Assembly (NCBI GenBank): GCA_027886185.1
Contig: WOAB01000719.1
Coordinates: forward strand, 248,001-312,000
Length of the DNA stretch: 64,000 bases
Source: Rheum nobile
Lineage: Eukaryota; Streptophyta; Magnoliopsida; Caryophyllales; Polygonaceae
Direction of reading: 5' to 3'
How positions within the stretch are numbered: the first letter of the stretch is position 1; the number at the start of each line of letters is the position of its first letter. Shown in pieces: positions 1 to 11,719 of this stretch. The position numbers were made by a program, and so were the translations under genes. The notes beneath the pieces are model-generated. The model ran no database searches. It saw nothing but the letters and a program-made list of their open reading frames with translations, and was not told where the DNA came from.

Positions 1-91
1 CATACTCTACATAAACAAGCAATGAAGTGCCAGAATTTTAGCATAACTAACAATAATTATAGCCACTTGGCTAACAATGAAGGATGATTAT

Positions 92-519
92 TCAATGATA
101 TCTAACGTCACTAATTCCATATTCACACTTCCCTGTTAACCCATTTTCAAGCTTGAGTAAGCCATCCTTCATAAGGCTAAGGCTTTTAAATCTCTCTCTC
201 TCTCTCGAGTATTGCCTATACGCCTTTCTCCAATCAGTTCCAATCTTCATCATAGCTACGAATTCCTCGTAGCTTATCCTTCCGTCTTTATCCATGTCCA
301 CTTCACGCATGATCTCATTCAACACTTCAGCTTCAGTTTCCCTAGATTCATCCGCCCACACGTCTCTTAGTTCATTAAGTTCAATGTAACCACTTCCATC
401 TTTGTCAAAGAGCACAAAGGCTCGGTGAAAGTACTCGTCGTTCTCCATCTTTTGCAAATGGATTGTCACTGCTACAAACTCTTCATAGTCTAGATACTCT
501 ATTCCATCAACATCAACCT
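92..519 (-). pseudogene. Calcium-dependent protein kinase fragment, C-terminal EF-hand exons
   Basis: Minus-strand reading gives the C-terminal calmodulin-like part of a plant CDPK, closest in my reading to the CPK7/8/14/32 group. Visible are the end of one EF-hand (LDYEEFVAV), a full EF-hand loop DKDGSGYIELNE, a second loop DMDKDGRISYEEF, and the tail motif GTDWRKAYRQYSRER. The reading extends upstream of the first ATG to an AG acceptor at about 520 (VDVDGIEYLDYEEF). A CT microsatellite at about 191-205 disturbs the normal tail reading. The kinase part lies at 952-1110. The fragment has no N terminus and sits with other captured fragments, so it is a transduplicate rather than a working gene. 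Confidence 0.85.
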
Positions 520-644
520 AAACAAAAGCCAACATGGATTTTAAAATATATTCATTTCTTAGTAGAGAAGAGAGTTAATCAAGCAAAATTGAAACAAGGT
601 TAAGCCAATTACTGACAAAAGTTTGGTAGATCATAGCTTAAGCT

Positions 645-962
645 TTAATCCCACACTTTTCTCAATTGGGTATCTCACATCGTCTCACATGCCCTTATTC
701 CCATCAACAAAACATGAGTATTGAAAATCGGCACTTGCACATTGTTAATACCGGTATTGCCCTTTTAGCCCACTCATCTCTCCCTTTTACCTATTGGGAC
801 TATGCTTTTGAGACATGATTTACCTCATCCATTGTCGCCCATCATCCGTAATCAACTACACTACTCCATATGATGCCCTCCTACAAAAACCACCGGATTA
901 TCACTTCCTTAAAATATTTGGTTGCCTTTGCTTTCCAAACCTCCGCCCCTACAACTTGGTGA
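645..962 (+). mobile_element. Ty1/copia integrase fragment inside the CPK fragment
   Basis: On the plus strand about 300 bp read as the end of a copia integrase core and the linker after it. The frame from about 667 gives GISHRLTCPYSHQQN and LLAHSSLPFTYWDYAF, then a TGA. A shifted frame gives TPYDALLQKPPDYHFLKIFG and CLCFPNLRPYN. These blocks are highly characteristic of copia polyproteins. The piece is opposite in orientation to the surrounding CPK fragment and replaces the part of the gene between the kinase C-lobe and the last EF-hands. No LTR was seen, so it is a broken remnant. Confidence 0.8.
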
Positions 963-1115
963 ACAGTGAGACACTTCTTGGGATCCATATCTAGCATCTG
1001 CTTTACAAGACTCTTGGCATTGTCTGAGATCTGAGGCTATGGATCTTGCTTCAAATCCACCACTCCTCTCAAAATTGCCAAAGCAACGCCTTGTTCAGTC
1101 TCTGCACACAGGCCA
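952..1115 (-). pseudogene. Calcium-dependent protein kinase fragment, kinase C-lobe exon
   Basis: The minus strand reads ETEQGVALAILRGVVD, then DP, a stop, PQISDNAKSLVKQMLDMDPK and KCLTVHQ. This is the C-lobe of a plant CDPK kinase domain, of the same subgroup as the EF-hand piece at 92-519. The stop (TAG) replaces the Trp of the usual DPWP motif, a G-to-A change. Exons encoding the junction domain and the first EF-hands are missing, with a copia remnant in their place. Confidence 0.8.
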
Positions 1116-1244
1116 TATTTACATAATAAAAGTTAACTCATATCACTAAGATTTATAAACCAAAGGAGATTCAAAATGATAGAAAGTTACCTACCCTCAA
1201 GAAAGGAGAAAAAGGCAATACTTGTGTCTTTTATACATCAGGAT

Positions 1245-2600
1245 CATTTACAAAATGTATGACCAAGCGCTTTAGTGTGCTTGTATCGAATGCAATTTCT
1301 CCAGCAAGCATCTTGACCTGCTCCACAAAAAGGTCCACCTCATTTGATAATGTCATATAATCTTGAGACAACATTAACATTCAACAGTTATACCAAGATA
1401 GGATCCTAGTAAAATATATAGTCACCTTGAAAAAAACATATTTAGGAAGATACACATCAAATACAACTATACAAGCCATGGAACAAAAAATGATATTCTT
1501 GGAAGTCAATTGCAGATAGAAAACATCAAATATTGTAATTCCACAGCAAATCATGATGATCAAACAATTCAAACATATAAAACTCGAACCATTCTCGGTC
1601 CATTTGTTGGGACAGGTTCATTTGGATTTCATCCTTTTCAAGCTTCGAGACTATTCACATGAGGTTATAGGTTATCATTTGAAGCCAAATTAGTACATAC
1701 AATCTTATTTTATTTTTCGTTCAGGTATATTTTGGGTTGAGTTGTTGTGTTAGATCCCAGTTGTTTTGTGTAATTGGGTTAAAGTCAATATGCGTTCGGG
1801 TCATTTATTTCCGGGTTTCAAATTTTCGATACAATTTCTGCTCTAATGCGGAATAAGTTTATTTTAAATTTAGCACTATTCATCTCCGAGTGGTATATAC
1901 TACTTGGTTTAAAATTCAATATCTTGCTTTTTTAAGAACTTCAGGTTAATGAAGGAGGATCTCTTCATACTTTGAATATACAATTCATTTCAATTTTCAA
2001 TACTATGCAGATAGAGGAGTTCTTAAGCATTCACTAACAATAAAACAAGGAAAAAGAAACCACATACCATAGATAGTTTCACATAACTGATGATTTCACC
2101 TGCTTGATTTGATTCTACTACTGTACTGCCACTCATAGATAGATCATCGTACCATTTGTTGGATGATATTTTGTGCTTAAAATCACCAAAAGCATCAATC
2201 AAAGCAGAGGAAGGGGAATCCTTGTTGATCTTAGTTTCCCCAAGCAAAGAAACATCCTTACACACATTTAGTTTCTGACGGACAGTCAGACACAAAAAGA
2301 ATAGTGAGTAAAAAATGTTGTCTTTTAACAATTACCTACAACAAAACTAAAGTTGTAGTGTTAATGATGAAAATAATTATAACAATACTAAATTGAGCAT
2401 TACTTGGGACTTACATTATCATCTCTAGAAGATTGGCTACTTTGGTTCCCCGCTGCATCACTCAATATTACAGGAATAACATTATTTGTGGAAACAAGTA
2501 TCAATTTGGTTAGCCTTTGTAGTCTACTCATAAGAGTTGCCTTGGCTTTCTCTTTTTCTTCTAATCTGGACTGCATTTTGACTTGACCTTCTTCAAGCTA
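1245..2600 (-). pseudogene. Kinesin KIN-7 (mitochondrial/chloroplast MKRP-like) fragment
   Basis: Three minus-strand exons follow in gene order. About 2599-2415 reads QSRLEEKEKAKATLMSRLQR and LTKLILVSTNN. About 2280-2066 reads KDSPSSAL, DFKHKISSNKWYDDLS and VESNQAGEIIS. About 1345-1247 reads VDLFVEQVKMLAGEIAFDTS and TLKRLVIHFVNDPD. These match the neck and coiled-coil region of plant KIN-7 kinesins. Introns are kept between the blocks. The motor domain and the C terminus are absent. It lies between the CPK and VTI1 fragments on the same strand, as expected of serial capture by a Helitron. No function is expected beyond possible chimeric transcripts. Confidence 0.8.
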
Positions 2601-2817
2601 AAGGATAAATAACAATGATAAAAAGGATTACATATATGAAGATTCAGCCATAATATGAACATTAATTGAATTAGTGAATACAAATGATAGAAGTAGAACC
2701 CTAATGATTCATGACTTGATTCCTTCATACCAGGCACCTTGAGTTGGTAGTTCTCAAAGGCATTTTTTACAGGAGAATACATTGCAAATTATATATCGAA
2801 TGCAAACTTACCTTATG

Positions 2818-3118
2818 TGTAGCCATCATCCCAGCCTCCAGTAAGTCGTCACGAGCAGATTGATCATGGTTAGGTGGACTAAGCCTCATTGGCAAGAAGC
2901 ATAGCCTTCATGTTTGGTTGCAGACTTCTCGCCTCCAGGTCCATTTTGCGAATCTGAACGTTATCAATAAAAGGTCAGATATTGACACAACAGAGCCTTG
3001 AAGATAAATGCTAAAAACTTACATATTAAAAAGGAATAAGTGAAGTAATTACCAATATCTCAACCTTCTCCGGTCGAGCTTTGACTTGAGATATTTTATG
3101 CTGCTTCTCTTCTGCAGT
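2818..3118 (-). pseudogene. VTI1-type v-SNARE fragment (VTI11-like)
   Basis: Minus-strand blocks read EEKQHKISQVKARPEKVEI (about 3115-3055), RKMDLEARSLQPNMKAMLLA (about 2955-2895) and ARDDLLEAGMMATHK (about 2865-2819). They correspond to the N-terminal Habc-like part of plant VTI11/12/13 vesicle SNAREs, which act in Golgi to vacuole traffic. The SNARE helix and the membrane anchor are not present. The usual LREYK segment after MLLAK is lost or altered. It is another captured fragment in the array. Confidence 0.75.
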
Positions 3119-3318
3119 TATAAAAAAACATAGGATATATGCAGAATAAGATACTCCTTTTTAAGAAAATTGTGAATAAATGAATATTCCCTTCATTACA
3201 TGTAAGGTTGTTCTAAAACAAGATTTTGTTTTTATACATGAAAGTGTTTCTAAGAACTCTTATTTTACGAAGTGTGCGTGCAAGAGAGGGAAATAGATAG
3301 AGAATGAAAGCAAAATAC

Positions 3319-3573
3319 CTGTCCATCAGGTGAGACAGCTAGGTACAGAACTCTGTAAGTGTGTCCAGTAAGAGTAGCTAACTACATCAAACAATATTCT
3401 TTTTTCATGACCAAGAAGTTAAAAATAAAAGTTTATTTATACGATTGAGAGGTCATAGCTTGACATGGTTACCTTAGATATGCTGGGATATCTCCAAACT
3501 ATGATCTGGTTTTGTGATATCCATGGGTGTTGACAAGCTCATTCACATTATTAGACCAGGCCAAATTGCATAC
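3319..3573 (-). pseudogene. FZR/CCS52 WD40 fragment, 3' exons (continues from 12673)
   Basis: Two minus-strand exons with good splice borders encode WD repeats of FIZZY-RELATED/CCS52, the activator of the anaphase-promoting complex. Exon 3573-3472 reads VCNLAWSNNVNELVNTHGY and, after a one-base deletion, QIIVWRYPSISK. Exon 3381-3319 reads LATLTGHTYRVLYLAVSPDG. They continue the reading of the exons at 13039-12673. The intron between the two halves contains the Helitron 3702-12144. The fragment stops after the SPDG motif, where VTI1 sequence takes over. Confidence 0.85.
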
Positions 3574-4535
3574 CTGGGCCCCAGAAAACCAATCAGTGAC
3601 ATGTAAGCAATTATGTTATTATTTCATGAATCAAATAGACATATAATTAGGTAGAGTATAATTACGAATCATGCCAACCAAGGATCCTGCTATAAAGACA
3701 ACTAGTTTAAACCCTCGTGCCATGCACGAACCGACTTATATTTTTGAAAGAAAATTGAAGTATACGAATAAACGTCACATGAGTACAAATTAATGACTAC
3801 GTGATTATAAAAGATAAGATATACAGGAAATGACAATATATTGACATGTAGTTATATTAGATTTTTTTCCAAACATATACATATTAATAGAAAGAAAGTG
3901 ATTGAATTTATATATATAAACATTATAGGAAAAAATTCACTCTAAATATATGTAAAAATTATGATTGTACACGTTACTTAACCAATTCTCAAGAATATTT
4001 TATTTTTTGTATTTTTAGAGTGAAATAGTATCCGAGATTGAAGTTATGAATCGAAATATACTATTTTTTTCTTCAATTTAATAGGTTAGTACGATATTAT
4101 TTGTCAATCTTCCAACAATATGTTAGTGATGATATGTTTAGATCTATATTTTTTTTAAACTTCTTAAGTTTGTTGATAGAATATTACTTTTGTTAGCTTT
4201 TATTTTTTATACCTTTTGTAATATTCAATTCAGGTTTTAGACATTGAGATGATATTATTGAAAATAAAATCATATTAATTTACTCATTGTTTTATTATTA
4301 TATATATATATATGTTAGGCACTTATATTTATTTATAATTATTAATATACTAAATCAACTCAATTGGAGAATCAAATAAAACCCAATTGGATTATATTTC
4401 AAATAGTATATTGATATTTTCATACATATTTTTTATTCATCATCAATTATTTCAAGTTCATAAATAATTTATAATTAAATCTTGAAAATGTGAAATCTAT
4501 CAAGTGAAGATTTTATAGATATATATAGGCCATTG

Positions 4536-4833
4536 CTAATTCACGCACGGGTAAATTTTGTATTTCACGCACTGGTTGATACGTGACGCCCCAAAGCATC
4601 CCACCCGTGACGAGCCAGATTCTCCCACCCGTGACGAGCCAGATGCTCCCATCCGTGACGAGCCAAAGGCTCCCATCTGTGACGCCTAAACCGGGACCAC
4701 CCGTCACGGACGAAGTCGCTGCTATAAAGCAGCGGCTTCATCTCCCCCGACTCTCATTCTCTCATTTGCTTTCGTTCCCAAGTTTGCTCCCAAGGACGAT
4801 CCGTCACGTTTCGACTGGAGTGGCTCGTCACGA
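4536..4833 (+). repeat. Left TIR with 24-bp-phased CGTSACG array
   Basis: After the outer TIR, the hexamer GTGACG occurs at 4583, 4607, 4631, 4655 and 4679, each exactly 24 bp apart. The inverted form GTCACG follows at 4703, again 24 bp on. A second pair, GTCACG, is at 4803 and 4827. The spacer sequence between motifs is partly conserved (AGCCAGAT.CTCCCA). The array lies upstream of the PMD gene. Likely transposase or host-factor binding sites; TGACG is also the core of TGA-class bZIP sites. Confidence 0.85.
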
Positions 4834-5093
4834 TCAAGGTTAGTTAAATTTCAACTTAATCTTACCTTAATTCAATTATGTTAAAATTATTGAAGTTGTT
4901 AGATGAATTTAGATTTTTTTTCAATTTGTAATTACTTGTATAGGGTTAGATTTGAACATTTAGATCTGCACAAACCGATCTATAAAATTGCTATGGACAT
5001 TTGGACATTGATATTTATGAATTCTGGCCACAGATCTGGATCTGTGAGGGTTGTTACCTAGATCTGGGCCGTGGCGCCTGGCCTGAGCTCATC

Positions 5094-5172
5094 CGTGACG
5101 CCTGGCAGAGCTCATCCGTCACGCTCGGGTTGATGTCGTCCGTCACGGATCAAGTGACCCTATGCGTGACGG
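5094..5172 (+). repeat. Inner left CGTSACG array, upstream of the PMD gene
   Basis: Four motifs: GTGACG at 5095, GTCACG at 5118 and 5142, GTGACG at 5166. Spacings are 23, 24 and 24 bp. Orientation alternates but phase is kept. It lies about 170 bp before the ATG of the PMD gene, beyond which comes a GTT-rich microsatellite. With the outer arrays it brings the left end to twelve sites. Confidence 0.8.
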
Positions 5173-5179
5173 ACGACTT

Positions 5180-5335
5180 GCCAGAGTTGTTGTTTTTGTT
5201 GTCTTGTTTGTTGTTGTTGTTGTATTAGTTGATGTTGTTGTTATTGATATTGTTGTTGTTTTGGTTTAGGGTGTTGTTATTGTTGTTGTTTTGGTTGTTG
5301 TTATTGTTGTTGATCTCCTTAAATTTTTGTTTTTT
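5180..5335 (+). repeat. GTT/TTG trinucleotide microsatellite
   Basis: A pyrimidine-poor run of GTTGTTGTT units with interruptions fills this stretch between the inner array and the PMD start codon. The open frame through it encodes only leucine, valine and cysteine runs and is not a credible protein. Confidence 0.8.
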
Positions 5336-5345
5336 ACTATTTCAG

Positions 5346-7655
5346 ATGGACAACCAAACCAGATCTGCACGTCACAGACGGTGGACCGCTCTACGTGAGC
5401 AGCAAGATCAGGAACAAGTAAATGTATATCAAAGGAGGAGGCCGATGGCCAAGAAATCAAAAAACAATGCCGAAGCAGGACCGAGTACGAGCCGTGACCC
5501 TCCTGCATCATCTGTGCATGAAGACCCGACACTGGACAACACGCACATGGATGATCCACCTTTATACCAAAATACCTCGAATGTGGTAAGTAACTATACA
5601 TATTCTTAAACTGTCGGTTATTTTAATACTTTGTACTAATAATTTATTTTATAGGATCCGACATGGTCTGTATTTCCTCCAGCTCAGCAGGAGAGTGCTT
5701 GGTACGTACCTCCTGCAGCTGAGCAGACTAGTGATTGGCCCATGTGGTCAGGAGGTATGGGTGGGCAAGCATATTGGCATGGTCAACATCCTCATGTCGA
5801 GGAACCAGCGCAGGAACATGCGCATGAACAGGCTGAACCTACACAAATTAGAAGGCCTAGGGTTAGAGGTCGGAATGCTATCGAACCGAAGTTGGTAGGA
5901 CCTGTACCGGGAGGTCCGGTGATCCCAGATCTGCTGTTTAGTTTCACGGCCCACACTGCATATTTCATTTATCAGGGCATTGTAAGTTATCAAAACTTGA
6001 GTCTGTTATTAAACTATTGTTTTTTTATGTATCTAACATATTCTTTTTATAGGAGCGACCAACTCTCACGTTTCAGCTCAGACAAGAGCAGCTACGAAAA
6101 TGGAAGCTTGACAATGAGTATGCATGGTGCGATCATGCCAGAAGCAGCGGCTTAACTCATTTGCAGGACCTGTTGTACAGTTATATAGATCAGTCGTTGA
6201 TTTCAGCATTTCTGGAGCGATGGCAGCTAGAAACAAATTCATTTCATATGCCAATTGGAGAGATGACAATCACTCTCCTGGATGTGTATATGATTCTGGG
6301 CCTCCATATTGAAGGATAAGGAATGAGACTTCCTCTCGAGGATCGCTTCAAGGCAAAAAATGAGTTGTACAATCAACAAGCGCTGAAGGCAATACAATTC
6401 TTTTCCTTGACTCCAGAAATGGCTAGAAGTGGTGTCAGTGCAGACGCTCTGAAAACCCACTGCTTGACCCATGATCTAGAAGATGAGGAGATCGCGTCTG
6501 GTTATTTGTGGTACCCGATGGCCTCGACCCTCTTTCCAGACAAGTCCCAACACATGCTGACCATTCCTTATGTGACCTTCGTGAGTAACATTGGTAATAC
6601 TTCCAATCTTTCTTGGGGTTCTGGCGCATTGGCATTCATGTATCGGTCATTGGGCGAGTGTTCATGACATGAATGTCGTCAGATGTCCACCTGCTACACC
6701 TTGTTGCTGGTAAGAATTTTGTTGCATATTGTTTTTATATAATTTAATTACAAATTATTGTATAAGCTAGGTTGATATATTTGTTGTTGTACACTTATGT
6801 ACAAACTTGGATCTATCAGTACTTTCCTAGCTTTCGCCCACAAGCGAATCCCTCCTTCGACGACGATGTGCCATATGCGAGCCGATGGCACCCTGTGCAA
6901 ACTCCTAGTAGGCATAGAAGAAACTACAGGGAAGAGTTGGATTTAATGCAAGCTAGGCATGTAAGTATCATCCGTCACGTAGTTTATTTCTCATATTTAT
7001 GTATTATAATTGTGTAATTGCACCATTTTTTGTGTAGGTTGACTGGCAGCCCTATGGCTACGTGAATTACGACCAGCCGAATTTGGCTCCTGCCTTTTTT
7101 CATGGGGTCATCTCTTTTCTCAAAATTACCGAGCCTTATATGCCAGATCGGGTATCCAGGCAATTTGGAGTGGTACAGGGGATTCCCCGGCCAGTTATAG
7201 AGCCCATCAAAGCGCACAGAGCTACGACACTTAGGAGTTATGTAGTGCAGTATGACCCCTCGTCAAACTGGAGTTGGGATGCAAGAAGTCAACACTCCAT
7301 CTGGGTCCGACAGATGGGCCCTCCAGCTTTACAAGGATACGAGTGTAGTGCCGACTACATGGAGTGGTACATACCTCGTACACACCCATGTGTGAGGCCT
7401 GAGGATGCTGGCATCAGAGATCCAGTACAGGTAAAAAATGTGTTGGATATTTGTTTACACAGTAATTATATCAATGTCACTCTTAATTTATACGTATTTC
7501 TGTAGGTTATTGGACAAGCATTGCATCGTCTAAATCCTTTCTATAATGCGGAAGAAGAACAATTTTACAACATGCGCACAGCTGTGCGATAATGCATCCA
7601 GGATTTCAGACCCTACGAGCATGGCAATGTTGAGGAGGAGGAAGACGAAGATTAA
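5346..7655 (+). pseudogene. Plant-mobile-domain (PMD, MAIL1-like) protein gene of the MULE
   Basis: Six exons are inferred from GT/AG borders: 5346-5585, 5655-5981, 6053-6709, about 6795-6960, 7038-7430, 7506-7655. The product resembles PMD (aminotransferase-like plant mobile domain) proteins. Visible are LISAFLERWQLETNSFHMPI and GEMTITLLDVYMILGLHIEG, the GYLWYPMASTLFPDKS block, WGSGALAFMYRSLGEC, and EPYMPDRVSRQFG. The N-terminal 200 residues are polar and variable, and the C terminus is acidic. The ATG at 5346 is the first good start after the microsatellite. Three in-frame stops are present: TAA 6317, TGA 6665 (CGA to TGA) and TAA 7590. No frameshift was seen. PMD domains occur both in host gene-silencing factors and in transposons; its role in transposition is not established. 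Confidence 0.8.
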
Positions 7656-7847
7656 GTTCATTCGAGTTTGTTATATTGCTACTTTGGTTGAGTTTTAGGG
7701 AGTGTTGCACTCTTTATGGAATTGTAGTTTCTTGAGTATTGGCCATAACTATCAAATTCGGGATTAAGTAAAAACTCTCACGTTTAACTTCTAAAAACAT
7801 ACACAGTTGTCCTAACAATGTCATTACAATGTGCGATTCAGAAATAT

Positions 7848-10800
7848 TTAAGTCGGCTTGCGACCTCGTCTCTGTCTTCTGGAAGGTCCATACGCCATCA
7901 GCTGAGTAGTGAATGGATCATACAGATAAGCAGTAGACGCATCCTTTGCATGCTCCCACATGGAAAATACTAGAGGCAACGGTGACGTCTCTGATAAGGC
8001 CACCTATAAAATAATGGAGAATGTATTCAATTGCCCAGTTAACGAGTTTAGATAATGAATAAAAAATTATTAAATTATTAATAACATACCGAAATGAAAT
8101 GACTCTCCTTCTCAACATAACAGATACATATCGTCTTCAGCTTAGCACCCCATGGATGATGTGGAACCGCTTGCAAAGGCAAGAAAGTAGCATTTAGACC
8201 ACCCACTACGACAACTGCACAATTGAATGCAGAAGCAACCAGACAACCCATATCCAGAATCACCATCCAAGTTTTTCCTAGGGCTATCCCATCGTCAAAC
8301 CATGTAAGTTATTCCAGTACTCCATCCAGCGTATTTTCTGGGGTAATCGGAAAGAGGCAAGTCTCTTTATACAATGGAAATATTTCTTTCACCTTATCAA
8401 TCATGGATTGTCGGACCCTCCTCCATTGTTCCTGCCCAATGCCTATTTAATCTGCAACGGCTCTGTATCCACAGTTTCCATCACCCACAATATCAAAGTA
8501 ACCGTTTATGTGTTCACGCATACACGACGGAACTATATCCATATACGGTTCAAATTCTTTAATGAGGGACTGTGGAGCATGAAACGGTGGTGGAAACATT
8601 TGACCCACGGGATTGTTGGGAGCTCTAATCTGAGATGACCTCAAAGGAGTGATAGGAGCTGTATGGCTAGTGGGAGTTGGTGGCCTACCTCGTTGCTTCT
8701 TGGGAGGTGTCCCTTCAATCTCTTTGTCTGTGTATTCCCATGAAGAAGGATGTCTTTTAGTATTATCTTTGTTTGGAGCTCCCATTGATCGTCCCTTATG
8801 CCTCAAAATAGCCGGCTCTTGCAGACTGGTCCTCTCAGGGCGAGCAATGTCGTAAAGTCGCGAGACACATTTTTCTTGATCATCAGCTGACAGATTGGGG
8901 AACTCATCCGTATAAAATTGATCCATCAAAGATCTTGCAACTTTGCGCTTCACCTCAGCCTCACCTTCGTCTTGCACTTCTGACAAACTCAATTGCCTCC
9001 AAAAAGGATGCAACTTTGTCGGCTTAATAGGGATTGAACTCGTCACATGTCTAGCGATATCATGCACACATGGCAATCCATCCCTCACCCTCATCTGGCA
9101 TGTGAAGGTACTGTCACAAAATGGATTTTCCCCTTTTCTGTATTCCTCAGTCAAGCGGTCAAGTACAACCTTATATACTTTGTACTTCAACAGCTTGAAA
9201 ACATCAGCCCCTGTCACAAGTGTCATCATGTTCTGTGCACTCTCATTGAAGGTTCCCTTGATTTCTTTCACTTGGTTAACCATCTTTGAATGATATTGAC
9301 AAAATATCGTGTCTAGACTGCCATGTGGAGTAGTCAAGAAGTCTTTCAAACTAGAGTGTGCTCCTTCAACCCTATATTTAGTACAAAAGAGTTTAAAGTT
9401 TCATCAAAACATGAAGAAGGATATCTATTGAGAATGCAATACAGATTCAGACGTAGCCACTAACCTGTTTGTCGTTGACGTTCCAAGCGTGAAAACGATA
9501 TCTGTCCAAGCTGACACAAGTCTTTCCCTGTACGGGATGAGCCAGTTGTTTCTTACATACTGAAATAGATGTGGCCAAACTCTCCATTCCGACTGAATTC
9601 TACGCAACTCCATCTCGTACTCGGATACAGTTGTTTGCTTGAATAAATTATAGTATGCATTTGCAAACCTTACACCCAAGCTTTTATCCTTCATTGCCTT
9701 TCTAGCATTGTCCTCTATGTTCTTCTTCACATGGCGCCTACAGAGGATTGACTTGGCACTTGAAAAGAGTTTATCTAATGCATTCATCAAGGCCTTTTCA
9801 CGATCTGTCACTAGGCATGTCGGTGTTACTTGACAATTTGAGCACATTTTAAAAAGTTGTTGTGCGGCCCACACGTAGTTGTCTTCTTTCTCTTGCTGTA
9901 GAAACGCCCCCGCCACATTATAATTCTTCCATGTAAACGTGACTCCTATTATTTCGAGAATAGGCAAGTCATACTTGCACAAGAATATTTGTCATGCATA
10001 ATGAATAAACACAAGTTAAAATAGATGTAGCAAGTAGATGTGTTACACTAATCTGTTAGTGCTGTATGTGGAGTCTAGTAAAAGGACGTACGAAAATGCC
10101 TTTAGGAGTTTCATGGAATCTGGACTGACAAATAAAATATCGGTGATCTTATTCGTCTTTTGATCCGACCTATGCTCCACAAAGTAGTTTTTCTCCTTGC
10201 ACTTATGGAAGAACTCTTGGACCACGGTTCTTCCTTCCATCCCACTATGTCGAACATTGTACACTTCATTGTAAATCTGATGCATTTTAGTACAGTTGTT
10301 CGGGTCCTGGTTAAGTGTTGTTGTAATCTTCGATGGCTTATTATGATTTTCTGTCATTACCTTAACCAACTTCTTCTGCTCCGGTGTCAACCTTTCAGCA
10401 ACTGCATGCCCGTACAAGTCATCACCAATGATATGGTTGTGGGTACCAACAACTACCTTGATTGTATATGAGTCTCTAGGATTTTCTCGACACAACAATC
10501 TGAAGGGACAATTACATTTTTTGCTCCTTGTTCTTTCCCTTACTTTGTTTTCATCTTTAAGAATGTAAATCCCCGCTTTTTCACACAGCAACCATGACTT
10601 TCGAAGGCTTCCTCCACCAAGGTTTCTATCCCGACCAATAGTGAGGCAGAAGTGATTTTCAAAGGCAATCTGTCTAGCCCTTTTAATTGCATCATCTCTA
10701 GAGCAGAATACTTCACCTGTGCTAAACTTCTCAGAATAATCTTCTGAAACAATTACTTCTTCAGATGTAGGAAAATATAATTTCGACTGTGTGTGTAACG

Positions 10801-10986
10801 TCGACAACCCAAACATAGGTGGAGCTTGCCACCTTACAGATGAAATTCTACTTTGAGCAAAACATTCTATTCCCGGCAAACAAGGCAGTTGAGGCGGCAT
10901 AGGTTCACCATCCAACCCAAGTGAGAAGGACGGTGGTTCATCACTTAGGGGCAGATTGTTAAAACTGTTGTACACTAACTTATTCT
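7848..10986 (-). pseudogene. MULE transposase (FAR1/MuDR-type) fused to an OTU cysteine protease
   Basis: Four exons: 10986-10049, 9973-9465, 9371-8090, 8003-7848. Order of domains: a FAR1-like zinc-binding domain (KKCNCPFRLLCR, GTHNHIIG); the MULE DDE transposase core with first Asp in LLLDSTYSTNRLYDLPILE and second in TCLVTDREKALM, then TSTTNRVEGAHSSLKDF with a candidate catalytic Glu; a SWIM zinc finger (CDSTFTCQMRVRDGLPCVHD); a basic proline-rich linker; and an OTU domain with the catalytic Cys in DIVGDGNCGYRAVAD and a His in VEKESHFISV. Stops interrupt the OTU part (after AVAD, about 8449, and after DGVLE), so this copy looks inactive. The true start is not certain: no ATG opens exon 1, which begins after an AG at 10987. 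Confidence 0.82.
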
Positions 10987-11045
10987 CCTATTGAAGTAAC
11001 AACATAAAATTAGCAAAGTATTCAGTTATGTCCAACAAAATCATA

Positions 11046-11172
11046 CGTGACGCCCAGACAAAGGCCATCCGTCACGCATGAACAACACCCAAGCGTCACG
11101 CCCCAAACCATTCCAGGCGTCACGTCCCAAATGAAGCCATGCGTCACGCCCCAATAGAATCCATGCGTCACG
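11046..11172 (-). repeat. Inner right CGTSACG array, upstream of the transposase gene
   Basis: Six motifs at exactly 24-bp spacing: GTGACG at 11047, then GTCACG at 11071, 11095, 11119, 11143 and 11167. The array lies just upstream of the first transposase exon, mirroring the left array upstream of the PMD gene. Confidence 0.85.
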
Positions 11173-11719
11173 TACAATTTTGATTCAAAAAACAGAATCG
11201 AACAAAGGCGACAGTTTTGCACAACATAACATCACTCAATACTCAAACATGTAGTTTTTTCACACAAAGTCTATAACTTTTTAGTACACATTGATCAAAG
11301 ATCAAAATTTTATGAACATATAATCACAACTATTGAAATTACGTTAAGAAAGTGTTTATTTTGGAATAAGAACAACTTAATCACATACATTCACAAGAAT
11401 AAACCATAAAAATCTTAACTTTTACTAATACGTAATGTAAAAGCTTAAAATACAGATCTCATTGTAAATGTATTGGAATGCAAGATCTTTTCCACCATTG
11501 AAGTTTGAAAAAACATCTTCATTTGCCATGGATTGACTCTTGGAAGATGATGGAGATGAAAGTTTTGTTTTGTGGGAGGAAAAGGGAAGAGTTTGTGGGA
11601 GAGAAAGGGAAGAGTGGTTTAGGGTTTAATGTGCCGTAATGTTGAAAGAAAAGATGTGATGGTAGTTAATGTAGTTAGGTGGAGACAAGTTACATTCAAT
11701 TTTCTAGTGCTTGATCCAT

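Noticed and set aside
5001..5330. Leucine- and valine-rich open frames
   Set aside because: They come from GTT microsatellite and TIR sequence; no gene features.
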